DNA of 64,000 nucleotides from Siphonodentalium dalli (GCA_032622095.1 CP136062.1:155304875-155368874); one strand, 5' to 3'. Numbered from the stretch's first letter, positions 1 to 12,002 are shown. Numbers and translations: made by a program. Notes: generated by a model from the sequence alone, not told the origin.

Positions 1-2289
1 ATGCTACGTCATTAGTGTTCGTATAGCACATATATCTACATATACGTTTGGGGACATCCAGGATACAAATGTGTTGTCAATCTTGGTGGTTCGCCCCATC
101 ATTGACTTCGGCGGTGGAACTTTTGCAACTTTAAATCATACCTTAAATTCCATGTACAATGGACATGACTATATATATGTTTGGTGGAAATCTAAATTGA
201 CATCAGCAAAGCGTGTATCATGTTTGAGCTCTTTCACTGATGCACAACTGTGACATCGACTTTCTTATCCTTAAACCAAACCATTAGACTCCCTATAATC
301 GATTACATAATATTTTTTGTATAAATGTGTGGTCTGTGTCATTTGGGGACCTTTAAACTACACCATTAATGCCACTATGATGGAGCTGGCTAACGACTCG
401 TCAAGTTAGCATTTCAATATCCCCCAAGGCAAGTATGCAAGGATGACTCGCATTTAATGTCCACAAATTTGAAGGACAGCGAACGAAAGAAATGATTTAT
501 TCCACCGAGCCCGTTTCTTATACCATTGAATTGTATGCTAAATGTGTTTTGGGAGGTCTATTTTACTTTAAACAGTTAACCATATATACCGCGTTCATAT
601 ATCTAATGGTGGTATCTTAATAACAGGGTCGTTTGATTCTATATTTTATGGAAATACTAATAATGCAACACGTTCGAAAGAGATTCATAGAATTGTGGGT
701 TGTTGTTGCTGCTGAAAATGTTCATGGGGAGTGATAGACCATCAGTAATGATAACGATATGGTACAAGTCTGAGTTAAGAATAAGATTGGAATGGGCTTA
801 GAGTAGTCATATCGGTTATCACAGGTAGAGTTTATAGTTTTGTTTAGAATGAGCTGTTAGTATTTTTGAATGACTCGGTGTACTCGCACCAACGGACTGA
901 AGGCCGTTGGTACTTGCGCGAGTTATTGCTATATATCCATTGCTCTTGTTATTCTGATAACATTGGATCATTCAACGTGGCAATTTACAAACTTAGTTGG
1001 CGAAATGCTTTGTCCTAGATATGTATATATGTACTTCTGCAACTTTGTACAGTGGGTTCGGGTGTTATATCAGGGGATCCACAAAGACACTTGTGGGTTG
1101 TCAAGTTGCAGGTATCATTTAATGACTGGAGAGGCGAATTCCTTTCGGATGTCGCTGATCATGAGGTAATGGTCGTTGTCCTCTATGTGTCCATATAATC
1201 AGTACGGGTGGTGGTCGGCGATGAAATGTGTGTATGTGTGATCATTTAAATCACTGCAGTTGAGTCTGGGGCGGGTGTGGTTAATATGTGTTTGCCTGGT
1301 ATTAGCTTCATAATAATGTTGGTTAACTCCCTGGTCCCCATTTAGGAACTCTGTAAATTATGCCAGGGATGCATAACTTGTTTCGTTGTGGTCGATATTA
1401 TTCCATAGGTCTATTGTTGAGGGAATTGAAGGCGGCGGAGCCGAACGTCGAGGCTTGGGGGAATTGGCCTGTCGGGTCTAAACATTTGTTATTTGAAAGC
1501 TTGTTGGGGTATCAGAGGCTTGCCGGACATCATTTTGTTCCCACCCGGTTTCCTTGTCATCGGAGAAACTTTGAGCCTTCGCAGCAACGTTACTTTTGGT
1601 GTGAACTATCGATCTTTTCCAAGAGGGTGGTATTTGCAATTGATCTGGGGGGAATAGTTTGGTTAGGGATCTTCTTCCTGGATTATATGGTACGGTCGTT
1701 GGTTGGAGTATTCATGAGGTTATTCACTTTCTCATAAATTAAAATTTTTATGAAGTGTCGGCTCGTTTGCCTACATTGGTGCTCGGCGTAATCAATCATG
1801 TATTGTTTGTCATTTTTGTTTGCTGATGTTTGGTATTCTTCTTAATAGTTTTGTGTGCATGGGTTTCACGTTGTTCATCTCTACTTTGAGGTGATTTGCG
1901 CACTCTGTAGTAGATTGCATAGCTGATTTAAAGAAAACCTTATGAATGCATAGATGTATTGACAGCCATAGTTTGTACGTTTCGGATGACATAGGATATT
2001 GTTTGTGTCGCCGGCGTCATCCCGGATTTGTGAACATCTGGCCACTTCCATAGCCGTCGATCGCACATCAGTAGTAGGTCCTCGGTCGATCGAGATTTGG
2101 GAGGCCGTCTGACCAAGTCAAGTGACGAAATGTCCTTTCTTTTTGTTGTAATTGAACTGTATATCATATTATTACTCATTTTACCTTGTGGGTCTGCAGT
2201 TGTATTCCGTTTTCCCGGATACTTAGTTTATATACTGTCTATTGCACGGAAGCGAGGAATATCGTCCAGAGAACTACGATGTTAGGTAT
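1..2289. other. No gene recognised (left end of copy A)
   Basis: AT-rich sequence without a recognisable gene. A 125-codon frame at 1,360-1,737 (+) is open in both copies (second at 47,244-47,621). The copies differ there by about six amino-acid changes against one silent change, which is not how a constrained protein behaves, so I treat it as chance. A frame at 870-1,169 (+) is also open in both copies and has no recognisable domain. The corresponding region of copy B is 45,923-48,173. Confidence 0.6.
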
Positions 2290-3970
2290 CAGTAAAATTT
2301 GGCGGATGGTCAATCTTTCGTTTTTTTAGTTGCCAAATGAAAATAAAAGCAGACGATCGACAACTATCCCAGCAGACACCTCGGACTACCCATCGAATTA
2401 TGGTCGGGCCAAAGACTGGTACATAGCCTGAGCGGTGACCCGTTAGTCATTGCTTATACAAGCCTCTTGGTACATCACCACAATGAGACAGGCGTTAGCA
2501 GTACACTGTTGAAACATTTATAAGTCATGAAGACGAAATTAACGGCACAACATACATGATAAACAGAACACACAACTAGATACCAGAAAAAAAAAATAAC
2601 AGGTGGCAGAAATTTAATCTGAAACACTGTGAGTGTCGTGACTAGCCGATTGATTGAGCCGGATCAACTCAACCACCCGTATTGAAGAGATGTAGAACCA
2701 AAGAGGACCATGAGCTAAGCCATTACCACAGGTCGATGTCTCACTTGACACGGCTGCCCTAGTATTCCCAGAACTCCTGCACCACACATCAAGGGATGCA
2801 CCCCTCGGCAAAAGTGGACCACTTTAGGGTAAATCTTTACGGGATTCTTAATAAGTGAACCTATTCTACCCGGGTCCATACGGGGATGATTTCTTTATTA
2901 TGATCAATTGGCAGCAAGCAATACAAAAATAGTGGTATATGTGGAGACAAATAAGTGTTGATAGAGATCACATGGTGAATATCCATGCACTCCCAATGGC
3001 GATTCCTCAATAAATCACCCGAATAGCCTAAAGTGAAATGGGTTTTGTATCAGATGCTGAAATGCGTCTACGATTATGTTAACTTGTCGGATTGCAATAG
3101 CTGTTCAACATAATTATAACAAGGCAATTTTGAAAGTCACATGTGCAACTAAAGACAAACTATGCATAGATGTCTGAAATATCAGAGCTCATGGAACTAT
3201 GTATGATATGACACTGATATGGACAGGAATGTCACCCCAATAGCCTCGGTGGTATTCCGTTCTCGATCGGGCGATACACATCCGCGTTGCACTCAAGCAC
3301 TAGCGACAACTGTATACTGTACTTACATATTTGCCCAAACACGTCTCGTCTTGCTCTCGTTTCCATCGATCACACCTACGCGACTATAGATATAAAGAAC
3401 CATATTCGACATTGGTATGCGACTTATGCATGATGGCATATTAACGATGTATCCATCGGCGGCATGAATGTGGCAATAATTATTCCTCCAATACCCATCT
3501 TACAATTGGTTATACATAAGGACTTGATAAAGCATACTGAGGTGTGAGATGATAACATAAGAGAGGATAGCACAAGTCTGAGTATTTTAAGTCCTCTCCT
3601 CTAAGTTTTTCAGTCTTCTAGAACCAAGAGCGTTTGGTGGGAAGATTCCATTGCACGATATTTGAAAGTAGAAATAATTCATCACATTGCTCTTTTAAAT
3701 TTTACAATTATTTTGTCCTTTAACGTACATATATAATGAACTAACTTGTGTCCCTTCTCTGGTATGCAGTCAGCAACAACCTGCTAAACCGAGGGGTGAC
3801 ATTGGCATCCGGTATATGTTGTACAGCTGAAATGCGGGCATATAACTATACTTCAGTAATGCAGAATATTAACTCACCAGTACAAGGTTACAGTCAGTTA
3901 CACCCTATTTCCCAGAACAAAGTACCAGTGGTGTACGCTTGAGGATGTTCTTGGGACGGAGACTCGTGAT
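2290..3970. repeat. Unclassified ~1.6-kb repeat R1, copy A1
   Basis: This block is similar, at clearly lower identity than the A/B duplication, to 17,560-19,030 in the same orientation. It therefore occurs four times in the window (also 48,174-49,856 and 56,155-57,625). Shared landmarks are the T-run followed by agttgcc near 2,325, the cattctacccgggtcc-like tract near 2,860, the tatagatataaagaacc stretch near 3,395, and a gcagtcagcaacaa stretch near 3,765. Relative to the 17.5-kb copy it has roughly 250 extra bases around 2,930-3,160. A minus-strand frame (2,614-2,811) is recognisably shared with 17,780-18,064, but no domain is recognised. Element class unknown. Confidence 0.75.
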
Positions 3971-4254
3971 ACGAGAATACCGATTTCTGGTTTCGCAGTA
4001 ACGACACAGGTTATTTCTTTGATTGTTCATCATTCGCACGTTAGTTTGATTTTACAACTATTTATTTATTTTATTCTCACATTATTTGATATCACACTGC
4101 CGTTATGGTACATTCATACGCTTGCAATATTGCACTGAAAACTGCAGAAATGCCAGCTGTAAAATAGTCAAAACGGATTTTTGTGACTGGCCATCGGCGA
4201 GTGATTGGCAACTCCACCAGATAACGATTTCAAGTTAGAATGTCCATGATGGAA

Positions 4255-4345
4255 ATATCTGGATTTGAACCCTCATCGCCAGCGCTGGAGGGCGAGTCGG
4301 CTTCGAGTTGTACCCCTATCCGACTGAGCCATCGATACACCCGCG
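4255..4345 (-). repeat. tRNA-like pol III head (SINE or tRNA pseudogene), copy A
   Basis: On the minus strand an A-box match TGGCTCAGTCGG (complement of 4,320-4,331) is followed 48 bases later by a B-box match GGTTCAAATCC (complement of 4,261-4,271). The spacing is long for a plain tRNA and no acceptor stem can be paired around the boxes. This points to a tRNA-derived SINE head or a decayed tRNA gene, not a functional tRNA. The same sequence is in copy B at 50,335-50,425. Confidence 0.6.
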
Positions 4346-5219
4346 TGATTGCTGATATCGCTGAGCTATTTACAATTATATTAAGAATACAGTGCGTGTT
4401 GGTATTCTTATGCCGGTCAAAATAATGTCACTTGATATGTTGGAATGTGAGATCGACACGGCCAGCGCCATCGATGGGATGCTGCTGATATATATATACG
4501 AGTACCATAAATGTTACATAGAGATGAGATGGTGCGCCCGCACTTGGCTCAACGAAGAAATGCGGCGACTTTCTGACCTTCGATAAATCGCAGTGTAAGT
4601 CACCCTTGTAACATACATACACTATTTAATCTGAATCTGTATTATCAAACTTTCCAACTATTGGACATTCCCATCGCAACACAACCAATGGTTGAGAAGT
4701 CTCAACTGATTGCTGCATTTCAGTCAAAAATTCGGTCCTTCAGTCTAAACACACAATAATACTCTTTGTTATATCAAATTATCAGCACAAAATTCAACAT
4801 AGTTTCGTCGGAAATTTCCAATTAATGTTGTGTCAGGCATTAAATGTCAAACTGTTGTACTCTTGGAAATCCACCCTGACACATGTCCCTGGTGGTAAGT
4901 ATTGCATTGATTGAAATATAGGTTTATAAAAATACTTGAGTATGTTCATATATAGTAACTAATTGGGCTATCCGGCGTTGTCCATGCGAGTTAGAATGTA
5001 TTTTTGATATGCTTTATTTGAGTACTAAATTTACATAATTATAGCCTACACACAATAATTTACTGCATAGGTGTATATATGTATACATATGTATATATGA
5101 TTGATGTATCAATGTCAAAGAATAACCATTGCCACTGCTGTCAAGACCCCCACCATGACAAAAGCAATTTTCAACACAACTTTATTACATCAATGCAGTG
5201 TTTAAGATAATCGCTAGAC
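4346..5219. other. No gene recognised
   Basis: AT-rich non-coding sequence shared with copy B (50,426-51,299). It has a short alternating TATA/GTATAC tract near 5,070-5,098 and no coding or structural feature that I can support. Confidence 0.6.
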
Positions 5220-5227
5220 TATCACTA

Positions 5228-5765
5228 CTGCACAATAACCCATTAAATGACCATTAAATTCCCATTAATCAGAAGTAATTAAAACACCATTAAAACCCAC
5301 TTAAAAACCCATTAAAAAAACCTCTTATTCGTTGTCCTTTAAGTGCCATTAAATTGCCATTAATACGGACCATTAATGGGCATTAAATCCAAAAATATTT
5401 AATGGCATGTACACAATGTGTTAATGGGCATTAAGTATCGAGTAAATGCCATTAAAACAAATTAATGGGTGGTGACATCTGTTAATGGGCATTAATTTCC
5501 CATTAAAAACCACTTAAAGGACAACGAATAATGGCCATTAAATTCATGGCCATTAAATACTTCGTAATTGTCATGGCCATTAATTTTTGCAGAAGCATTT
5601 TCATTGCTATTAATGGGCATTAATTTCCCATTAAAAGCACTTTTTACTTTCATGGCCATTAATTTTATGGCCATTAATGACATTCCACATTTTAATGGGT
5701 TGAACTTATTTTTACTTTAATGACCATTAATGAGATTTCGAATGGTTTGAAATAATGGCCATGAA
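5228..5765. repeat. Left subterminal CCATTAA repeat field of the CACTA element
   Basis: Dozens of short motifs of the type CCATTAA, GGCCATTAA and GGGCATTAA, in both orientations, lie between the left terminus and about 5,765. Spacing is irregular, so this is not a simple tandem repeat. In CACTA elements such subterminal fields bind the accessory transposition protein; that role here is inferred from position. Confidence 0.75.
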
Positions 5766-7091
5766 ATATACCATAGCAACCATTAACCAGGGCTGGCATT
5801 TTGCAGGCGGGCTGCCCGCCTACAGCCCACGCAAAATTATTTTAGGCGGGCGATTGATAGCCCGCCTAACTTCTCCTAAGTTTGACTGGCAAAGTCGCGA
5901 AGTTTTTCAGAACAAAACTTCAAAGACCGACACCGCCGACGAAACACGAAAGAGACTGTCGGTTTATTCGAAATTCCATCGCTGAAACAAAGACTAATTC
6001 GCGTTTATTGTCGACGGAGGCCACGTGCTATCCCGCACATCACTGTTATGTGTTGAAGTTGAACGCCATTCTGTTCCGGAGTTGAAATTTTTAACACCAT
6101 ACTTGAAATTTTGCGATACCTCAATGGAATCGAAAGTTGTTTATTCTCGTAAACTGTAAACAAATAAAAAAATTATGTGTAAATGAAATCAATAAATTTT
6201 ATAACTAGAAAGTCAATGTTTTCCGTAGGAATACTTTGTCAATTTTTATAACACATAGTTGATTCAGTGTCGTACGTGTCATATTAAACAAATTCTTCAG
6301 AATTTAGAAAATGCAAAATGAGTTGAAATTTGTGGAATTTCCGCGGACAATATTGATACAAATGTATAACAATCTGACGGAAAATCGGGACCAATCTTCC
6401 GAATATATTATTTTCATTCACAAGTCTGGTATGCTGTTTAATGCAATTTTTATATTTTTTGGTTGAGGAGGCTTAATAGCGTGATCACCTGATCACAAGA
6501 TACTAGGATATCCGTTATCTAATATACTAGTAGTTTAGCCTTCCACTCGAATGATATTAGTGTGTCATATTCAAAGCACACAATATATTATTCCTATTGT
6601 CTCGGCATTGCCTGTTTCAATTATGAATGAGCTTTATTCTTATCAATGGGGAGGTGGGATATGTACTATTGTACACTCCCACTCATAGTTATAAAAGTAT
6701 ACATATGAATAGTTTGGAGGGGTGTTCATGAAACCAACAGGAAACGACATGAATACAGAGTCTATAAAACAATCGCATCAAACTAGACAAATAGCCATTT
6801 CACACCAGCGTTGCTGAAGACAAATCTGAAACTATGGGTTCCAATAATGCTCCAGACCAAGTTTGAAAGAAATCCACCCAGTGGTTCTTGTGAAGATGTT
6901 TTAATGTTGCACCAAATTAAGCCTCTAAATTGCCCATAATTAACATATTGACCTAAGGCCATTAAAAATTAAAGTCCGGGCTCACAGGCAATTATGTCTA
7001 AAGTTTTGTTGAGGGAGGGAGGCTTTTTATATTTATTACTTATTTTAAATTCTTCAAAACATACCTCAAAATCGAATAATCATTTTTCATG
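5766..7091. other. CACTA interior, left part: no gene recognised
   Basis: It begins with a GC-rich stretch (about 5,788-5,880) containing several gcgggc/gcccgc words that can pair locally. This is followed by AT-rich sequence with no coding frame of note. Confidence 0.5.
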
Positions 7092-7098
7092 ATTCCAG

Positions 7099-7995
7099 CA
7101 GGGGGGGGGGGGGGCGGAAAAAAACTGCAGACACAGGGTGGAAAAAACAGTTTTCTTCGGTTTGGGTACCCCCCCCCCCCCCCCCCCAAACAGCAAAAAC
7201 TGCAGTTTTTTTCCACTGACCATTTGCCCCCCCCCCCCCCCCAGAAAAATCAAATCTACCCCAGCCGGACAACAACTCGGTTTGACTGCAAACCGAAAAA
7301 AACACCGGAGCATACAATTAACGAGAAGGTGCTTGGTAACTTAGTTTAGATTATTATGACTAAAATGGTCATTGTCTACCAGTAGAACGCAGATTTGTAC
7401 CTCGTGATATCATGACATGTACAAACATGTATATTGGTGATCGCAACGCTATGTATGCACTTTAAAAAATGACAACTAGTCATTACCTCGACTTTGAAAA
7501 AGATGCAAATGAGATGAGTGAGATACCAGCATATAACTGTTTTCTGATACCATTGGAGGAGAAATTGTTTAATACATGGGATAGTTCTCCAGTAAAAATT
7601 TGCCAGATAAGCGATCGCAGGGTAGAATTCTGCATTCGACTGGTAGACACTGACATAGTCGGCATTATTAAGAGTGTTAATGGGGTCAATATCACATGTA
7701 AACCAAGACAGTGGTTATCCAAAATTGTTTTATGTGGATTGTACTACTCGTGTATATATGATTTTGATATTAAGCCAATTTAAGGTTAATCCATATTCTA
7801 TAAAATGAGAGAAAATTGAAGTTGTGGGTCTGAAAATACATATTTGGAAAAACATTACATGCAAATTTTTTCCGACAACCCCCCCCCCCCCCCAAATGAA
7901 TAAGGAAAAAATGTACGTGTAAATTTGTTACGCCTGTGTACCCCCCACCCCCGGTACGTTGTGTCCCGCAGTTTTTTTTCCGCCCCCCCCCCCTG
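7099..7995. mobile_element. Nested hAT-like non-autonomous element, 897 bp
   Basis: The ends are CAGGGGG... and ...CCCCCTG. Internally they share an inverted stretch of a G-run followed by CGGAAAAAAACTGC (left 7,101-7,128, right about 7,963-7,993). The element is flanked by the 7-bp direct repeat ATTCCAG (7,092-7,098 and 7,996-8,002), extendable to TGATTCCAG if the bordering TG is counted. CAGGG termini with a 7-9 bp duplication fit a hAT-type element. It contains further C-runs at about 7,170-7,187, 7,229-7,242 and 7,880-7,893, and an unrecognised 104-codon frame at 7,469-7,783 (+). No transposase is visible. Homopolymer lengths may be affected by sequencing error. Confidence 0.6.
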
Positions 7996-8746
7996 ATTCC
8001 AGGTAATACAACTTGTCTCTGTGTAATCACATGTATAGCTCAATACTTGGGAATATTCTGACACCTCTGTTGTTCCAATTCCCAAAGCATGATGGCTCTA
8101 AATGGCCATTGAGGAAAGGCATAGCATGAGTTTTTTCTGGTTCTATTCATAATAGGGTGAGGGATATGGTTTATAAAGTCAGAACCGCTCAATGTCTCCC
8201 ACCAAATATCAGAACTGTACAATGTAACCACACAAGTAGAGAAACACACACCACTCAAATTACAAAAACTTCTGACAATTGTATTAGGAATTCTGAGAAA
8301 GCGGTCAGATTCAAATGTAGCAGTGCCATAATGTAGCAGTTCTGTTGCAGACATTTATGGCAATATATTCGTGTGTAGTGTTTTACTCCATACATTGGTA
8401 AATACAACCACACGACCGCTCTGTGCGATACACGTGTTCATTGTGCCTACATGACATGTATATATATCATAAAAATCCTAACACCAGTCAAAAGCTGCAA
8501 ATAAATTGCCTGATTTGGAACGAACGCGCAGATATGTGATTTTCGGTTTTCGGAGAGTAGGGACATGACATTAAATTAGTCATATGTGATCGTAAATAAA
8601 ACAAAAAATTGAATAGTATAAAATCTACTTTATGCGACTCATCGTCTATATACTTTTCGGCGCGGTGATTGTAATCTTTGCGTGTTGCATTGTTCCTTAA
8701 CGCAACGCAGTTAACGTAAACACGTTGCGTTGACGTTATGACCGCG

Positions 8747-8824
8747 TTGTTAACGCCTGGGGACCGCGTTAAACAGGACACTTATTTGTTAACGCCTGGG
8801 GACCGCGTTAAACAGGACACTTAT
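8747..8824. repeat. 39-bp tandem duplication
   Basis: Two essentially identical 39-bp units lie head to tail at 8,747-8,785 and 8,786-8,824. Each contains TTAACGCCTGGGGACCGCG. Because 39 is a multiple of three, the unit repeats in frame (LLTPGDRVKQDTY twice) in the frame at 8,738-9,145. The unit and its upstream flank are rich in GTTAAC/AACGC words. Confidence 0.9.
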
Positions 8825-9330
8825 TTTGAGAAGATCTGTGCATCTGTAATTGTAGGTATCTCAGCGCAGGAGCCTTGCGACTGTAGGTGCATGTGGTGTC
8901 AAAGTGACAGTTCTGATAAATTGGTTGAATTCATTGGGAGGAACTTCAAGAAGAAAAAAGTATTTGTGAATAACTTCATTTTAATTTTTCTATTAGATCA
9001 CCTATTTTGGCACCAGGAAACACTTTTGCCCATTGAAACTACTCGAGTTTCCGATATAGAATATCGGTTTAATGTCTTTCAAATCGTTTGGAATTTTCGG
9101 GATTTCGCCAAATCATCAGATTTATTGCATTTTATTGTCTCATAAAGTTCACCAACAGATGTTCCTTCGGTTAATCCTCCATATACACTCCACTGCAGGA
9201 TAACTGTGATCCCTGTCGTAATGCACACAGAAAACAAACTCATTTTCCCATTTTAATCAGTCCAAAATTGATGAAAAATAGACAAACGATAACATTGGAG
9301 CACGTGCTTTTGACACCGGAAGTAAATATA

Positions 9331-9383
9331 ACCGGTGCTTTTAAAAATGTGACCGGTGCTCTTAAAAATGTGACTGGTGATCC
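9331..9383. repeat. 21-bp short tandem repeat
   Basis: About two and a half copies of a 21-bp unit beginning ACCGGTGCTTTTAAAAATG, with a few substitutions, inside the CACTA element. Confidence 0.8.
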
Positions 9384-10472
9384 AAAAATAAGTCCCTATC
9401 ACTAGCGTATGGAGGGGACTTTTTTTTTCCTTTTTTAAATTGCGATAAATGGTTTTGATGCGGCGGACTTTTAGTGATGCGGGCGGGGCCCACGAACACA
9501 GACTTTAATTTGTAATGGCCTATTAAAGGTATATATCTTTATTGAACACATATTCCCAATAAAGGATAGAAAACCACACAATGCATCTTTTGAAAATATT
9601 GTGTGTCACTGTGGAACTGATATTTGTTGAAAATGAGTGGTTTGGTAACTTAATGTGCGCCAGAACCTCTGGTGACAAGCCTGTGACTCTAAATATCGTT
9701 ATGAAAGTGCTTGCTCGATAAATTCAGCCCCCAATCAAGTGACAATATATCACATTTTATCGTATAGTATATATATTATATATCGTAAAGTTACTAAGGC
9801 TCGAATTAGTTTCTCCTCTCGAAAACAAGCATATAGCACTGACGCATGTCAGGTGATCAAGCGTCCCAGTCGCCCTGGCGGCTTTAGTTTGAAAATACTA
9901 TTGGTGACATCACATAATATAGCTATAGTGTATATCATATATATATCAAATTATCTAATTAATAAAACACACTGATCATCAGACATGATTCCATTTCTAT
10001 CCATGAAAACCGTTTTGCATTTGGGTTGTATTGGTATTTTATATATAAAAGCAGTTTAACAAGCTTAAGTTGCACAGGCACAACTTGTACATTCCAATTT
10101 ATTTCATTAGAATCTAAAAGAAACCACATTTGGAAAGTGATGAACATCAATTTTCCTATTCCAATAAGATGGGGTGTTAATTAATAATATTTACACTTCT
10201 ACCTCCACTTCTGGTACCGAGATTGGATCAAGTCTTCTGTTTGGTCAGGAACTGATCAGCTGATGGAGCAACCGTAATGCGTAAAGTGTGAAAGAAGTGA
10301 CACCTGCTTCACATGTGTAACGTAGGAATTACGTTAATAACGCGCCTGTCGCTTTCAACATTCTATTTTTCATTAGAAAACGGTGCAAATCAGCTGTGCA
10401 AATCATTCATTTTATTCAATATTCGAAACCAATTTCCATTGAATGTTCTTTTTGGTGTGTAAATATAAATAA

Positions 10473-10597
10473 TGCTTCCTGTATTTCCATGCGTTATGAA
10501 ATCAGGTTGGTCTGACAAAGTTATGTGAGGAGCGCTTCAGCGCTACGCACTGCAACCTGCTTTCATACATCGATCATATCTAGAAATACAGGAAGCA
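10473..10597. repeat. 125-bp hairpin (MITE-like inverted repeat)
   Basis: TGCTTCCTGTATTTC (10,473-10,487) pairs with GAAATACAGGAAGCA (10,583-10,597). Further in, tatgaaatcaggttg (about 10,495-10,509) pairs with caacctgctttcata with one mismatch. The loop contains a small palindrome around AGCGCTTCAGCGCT. It lies within the CACTA element and is either a tiny foldback insertion or a structure of the element itself. Confidence 0.75.
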
Positions 10598-10614
10598 AAC
10601 TTTCAGTTCTTAAT

Positions 10615-11195
10615 GAGTTTGATGGGCATTCATTTTTCCAATTATATGTTAATGGCCATTAACCATCATTTAGGGCCCTTAATTTGTTTATTACTAAGTT
10701 AATGGGCATTAAACACCAGCACTATTGAGGTGATAGCCATTAATTTTTCAAAATGATTAGATAATGGCCATTAAACACCCAAATGCATATAAGTAATGGG
10801 CATTAACATATAATTAATGAGCAAAAAGTTTTCAAATCATACAGTTATGGGCAGTGGTGGGTATAAATTTGTCAAAATACTTAATTAATGGCCATTAAAC
10901 ACTCAAATACATATAATAGATGGATAATAGCCATTAAAATATTAGAGACTATGGCCATTAAATTGTAGTCTTTACAAATTTTAAGGGCATCTAATGGGCA
11001 TTAACAATACATGGTTGATGATTAATGGGAAATAGGGCAGTATTGGCCATTAAAATAACAAAATATATTGGTTTTTAATGGGTTCTGGGAAACCCATTAT
11101 TTTTTTTGTTACGAGAATTAATGGCATAAAGTAATGGATTTATGATATTTAATGGGATTTTAATGGGATTTAAATGAGATTTTAATGGGTTGTGT
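10615..11195. repeat. Right subterminal CCATTAA repeat field of the CACTA element
   Basis: This is the mirror field of the one at 5,228-5,765. Motifs such as TTAATGGG, GGCCATTAA and GGGCATTAA recur from about 10,620 to the right terminus, densest in the last 100 bases, where TTTAATGGGATT-type units follow one another. The interior between the fields (about 5,770-10,610) has almost none. Confidence 0.75.
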
Positions 11196-11209
11196 GTGCA
11201 GTAGTGTAT

Positions 11210-12000
11210 GTTCGCCCGGGTTCTAACCCAAACATATTCGAAAATCTGCACCTCTCAATGTGCCATTCCGATCGATACATTGCCATTTCGATAATAAATG
11301 AGAAACTGTTCAAGCTCATTGAATTAAGCACATTTGAAACAACGAATACCCATACTGAGTTATTGCCTCCATAAATCTTACGTTTGGTGAAGTTGGCGAC
11401 AATGTTAGTGTCAATTCTGCCAGCGCCCGTCACCCTAGCTCCCAATTTTCTGATTTGAGAAGTACCACTATTATGCCACGTCATGAGAGTGCTCGCGTAT
11501 AACGGAGAAGCGTATACATGCATAATTAAGTACGACAATCGCCGATACCAAAATGTTCTATCAACGCCCCTCCCCGATACACAATTCGTATCAAGGACAA
11601 CCACTAATTCATCATTTGGGAATAAATTATTTGATAAAATACTAATTTAAAAAAAAAAAAAAAATACTAAAACAAAATACAGAACCAAAAAAAAGAATAA
11701 TAATATGCATAAGAAAGAGGATAACAGCAAACTCACTCAACATTATATTAAGACAAAACAAAACAATTGTGGTGCAAAATAAGGAAATGTCCGATAAAAA
11801 TGACTGGACAATTTCTTAAATGAGACCATTACATTGGGTGGATAATAATTGAATTAACTTACTGGAAATTCCCAACTTATCCCAAGTCCGCTAAGTTAGA
11901 TATATTGTAGGCCCATGTACCTATCATCGCCACTCTCCAATGGATTAAAATTTTCCAACTAGTACTTCATTCCGTCCAGCTGATGGAAACTCCCAAATTG
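11210..12000. other. No gene recognised; 140-codon minus-strand frame of unknown status
   Basis: A minus-strand frame (11,604-11,182) is open in copy B as well (51,697-51,299). The copy B frame ends in a stop codon that overlaps the TAT integration site, so the CACTA insertion replaces its last codons in copy A. I recognise no domain. A long A-run at about 11,648-11,665 follows. Confidence 0.4.
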
Positions 12001-12002
12001 AC

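Larger units (their letters stand above)
8003..10610. other. CACTA interior, right part: no gene recognised
   Basis: It holds a 135-codon frame at 8,738-9,145 (+) that starts with a duplicated 13-residue unit and has no recognisable domain, and a 104-codon minus-strand frame at 8,040-8,354, also unrecognised. Either could be captured host sequence or chance. The frame at 8,738-9,145 is followed by AT-rich non-coding DNA. Confidence 0.45.
5223..11206. mobile_element. CACTA/EnSpm-type DNA transposon, non-autonomous, 5,984 bp
   Basis: The left end reads CACTACTGCACA and the right end reads its exact inverted complement TGTGCAGTAGTG. After these 12 bp both ends continue with an AACCCATTAAA tract. 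The element is flanked by a 3-bp duplication TAT (5,220-5,222 and 11,207-11,209), while copy B has a single TAT at the same point (51,300-51,302) with matching flanks on both sides. CACTA ends and a 3-bp target duplication are the hallmarks of the CACTA/EnSpm superfamily. About 0.55-0.6 kb at each end is packed with CCATTAA/TTAATGG motifs, as expected of subterminal transposase-binding repeats. No frame inside resembles a CACTA transposase, so I call it non-autonomous. The interior carries a nested hAT-like element, short tandem repeats and a hairpin. Confidence 0.87.

Noticed and set aside
1360-1737. 125-codon frame open in both copies as a possible gene
   Set aside because: Between copies it shows about six amino-acid changes and one silent change, no recognisable domain, and no promoter or splice context.
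4255-4345. A functional tRNA gene on the minus strand
   Set aside because: A and B boxes match, but the spacing is long and no acceptor or full T stem can be paired.
5788-5880. Start of a further hAT element (caggg... end with gcgggc words)
   Set aside because: No matching inverted end or target duplication was found downstream.
7080-7349. Overlapping glycine- and proline-rich frames on both strands
   Set aside because: They are translations of G and C homopolymers in the hAT-like element.
11182-11604. 140-codon minus-strand frame as a host gene interrupted by the CACTA element
   Set aside because: Open in both copies, but no domain, promoter or splice evidence, and it changes at amino-acid positions between copies; kept only as a frame of unknown status.
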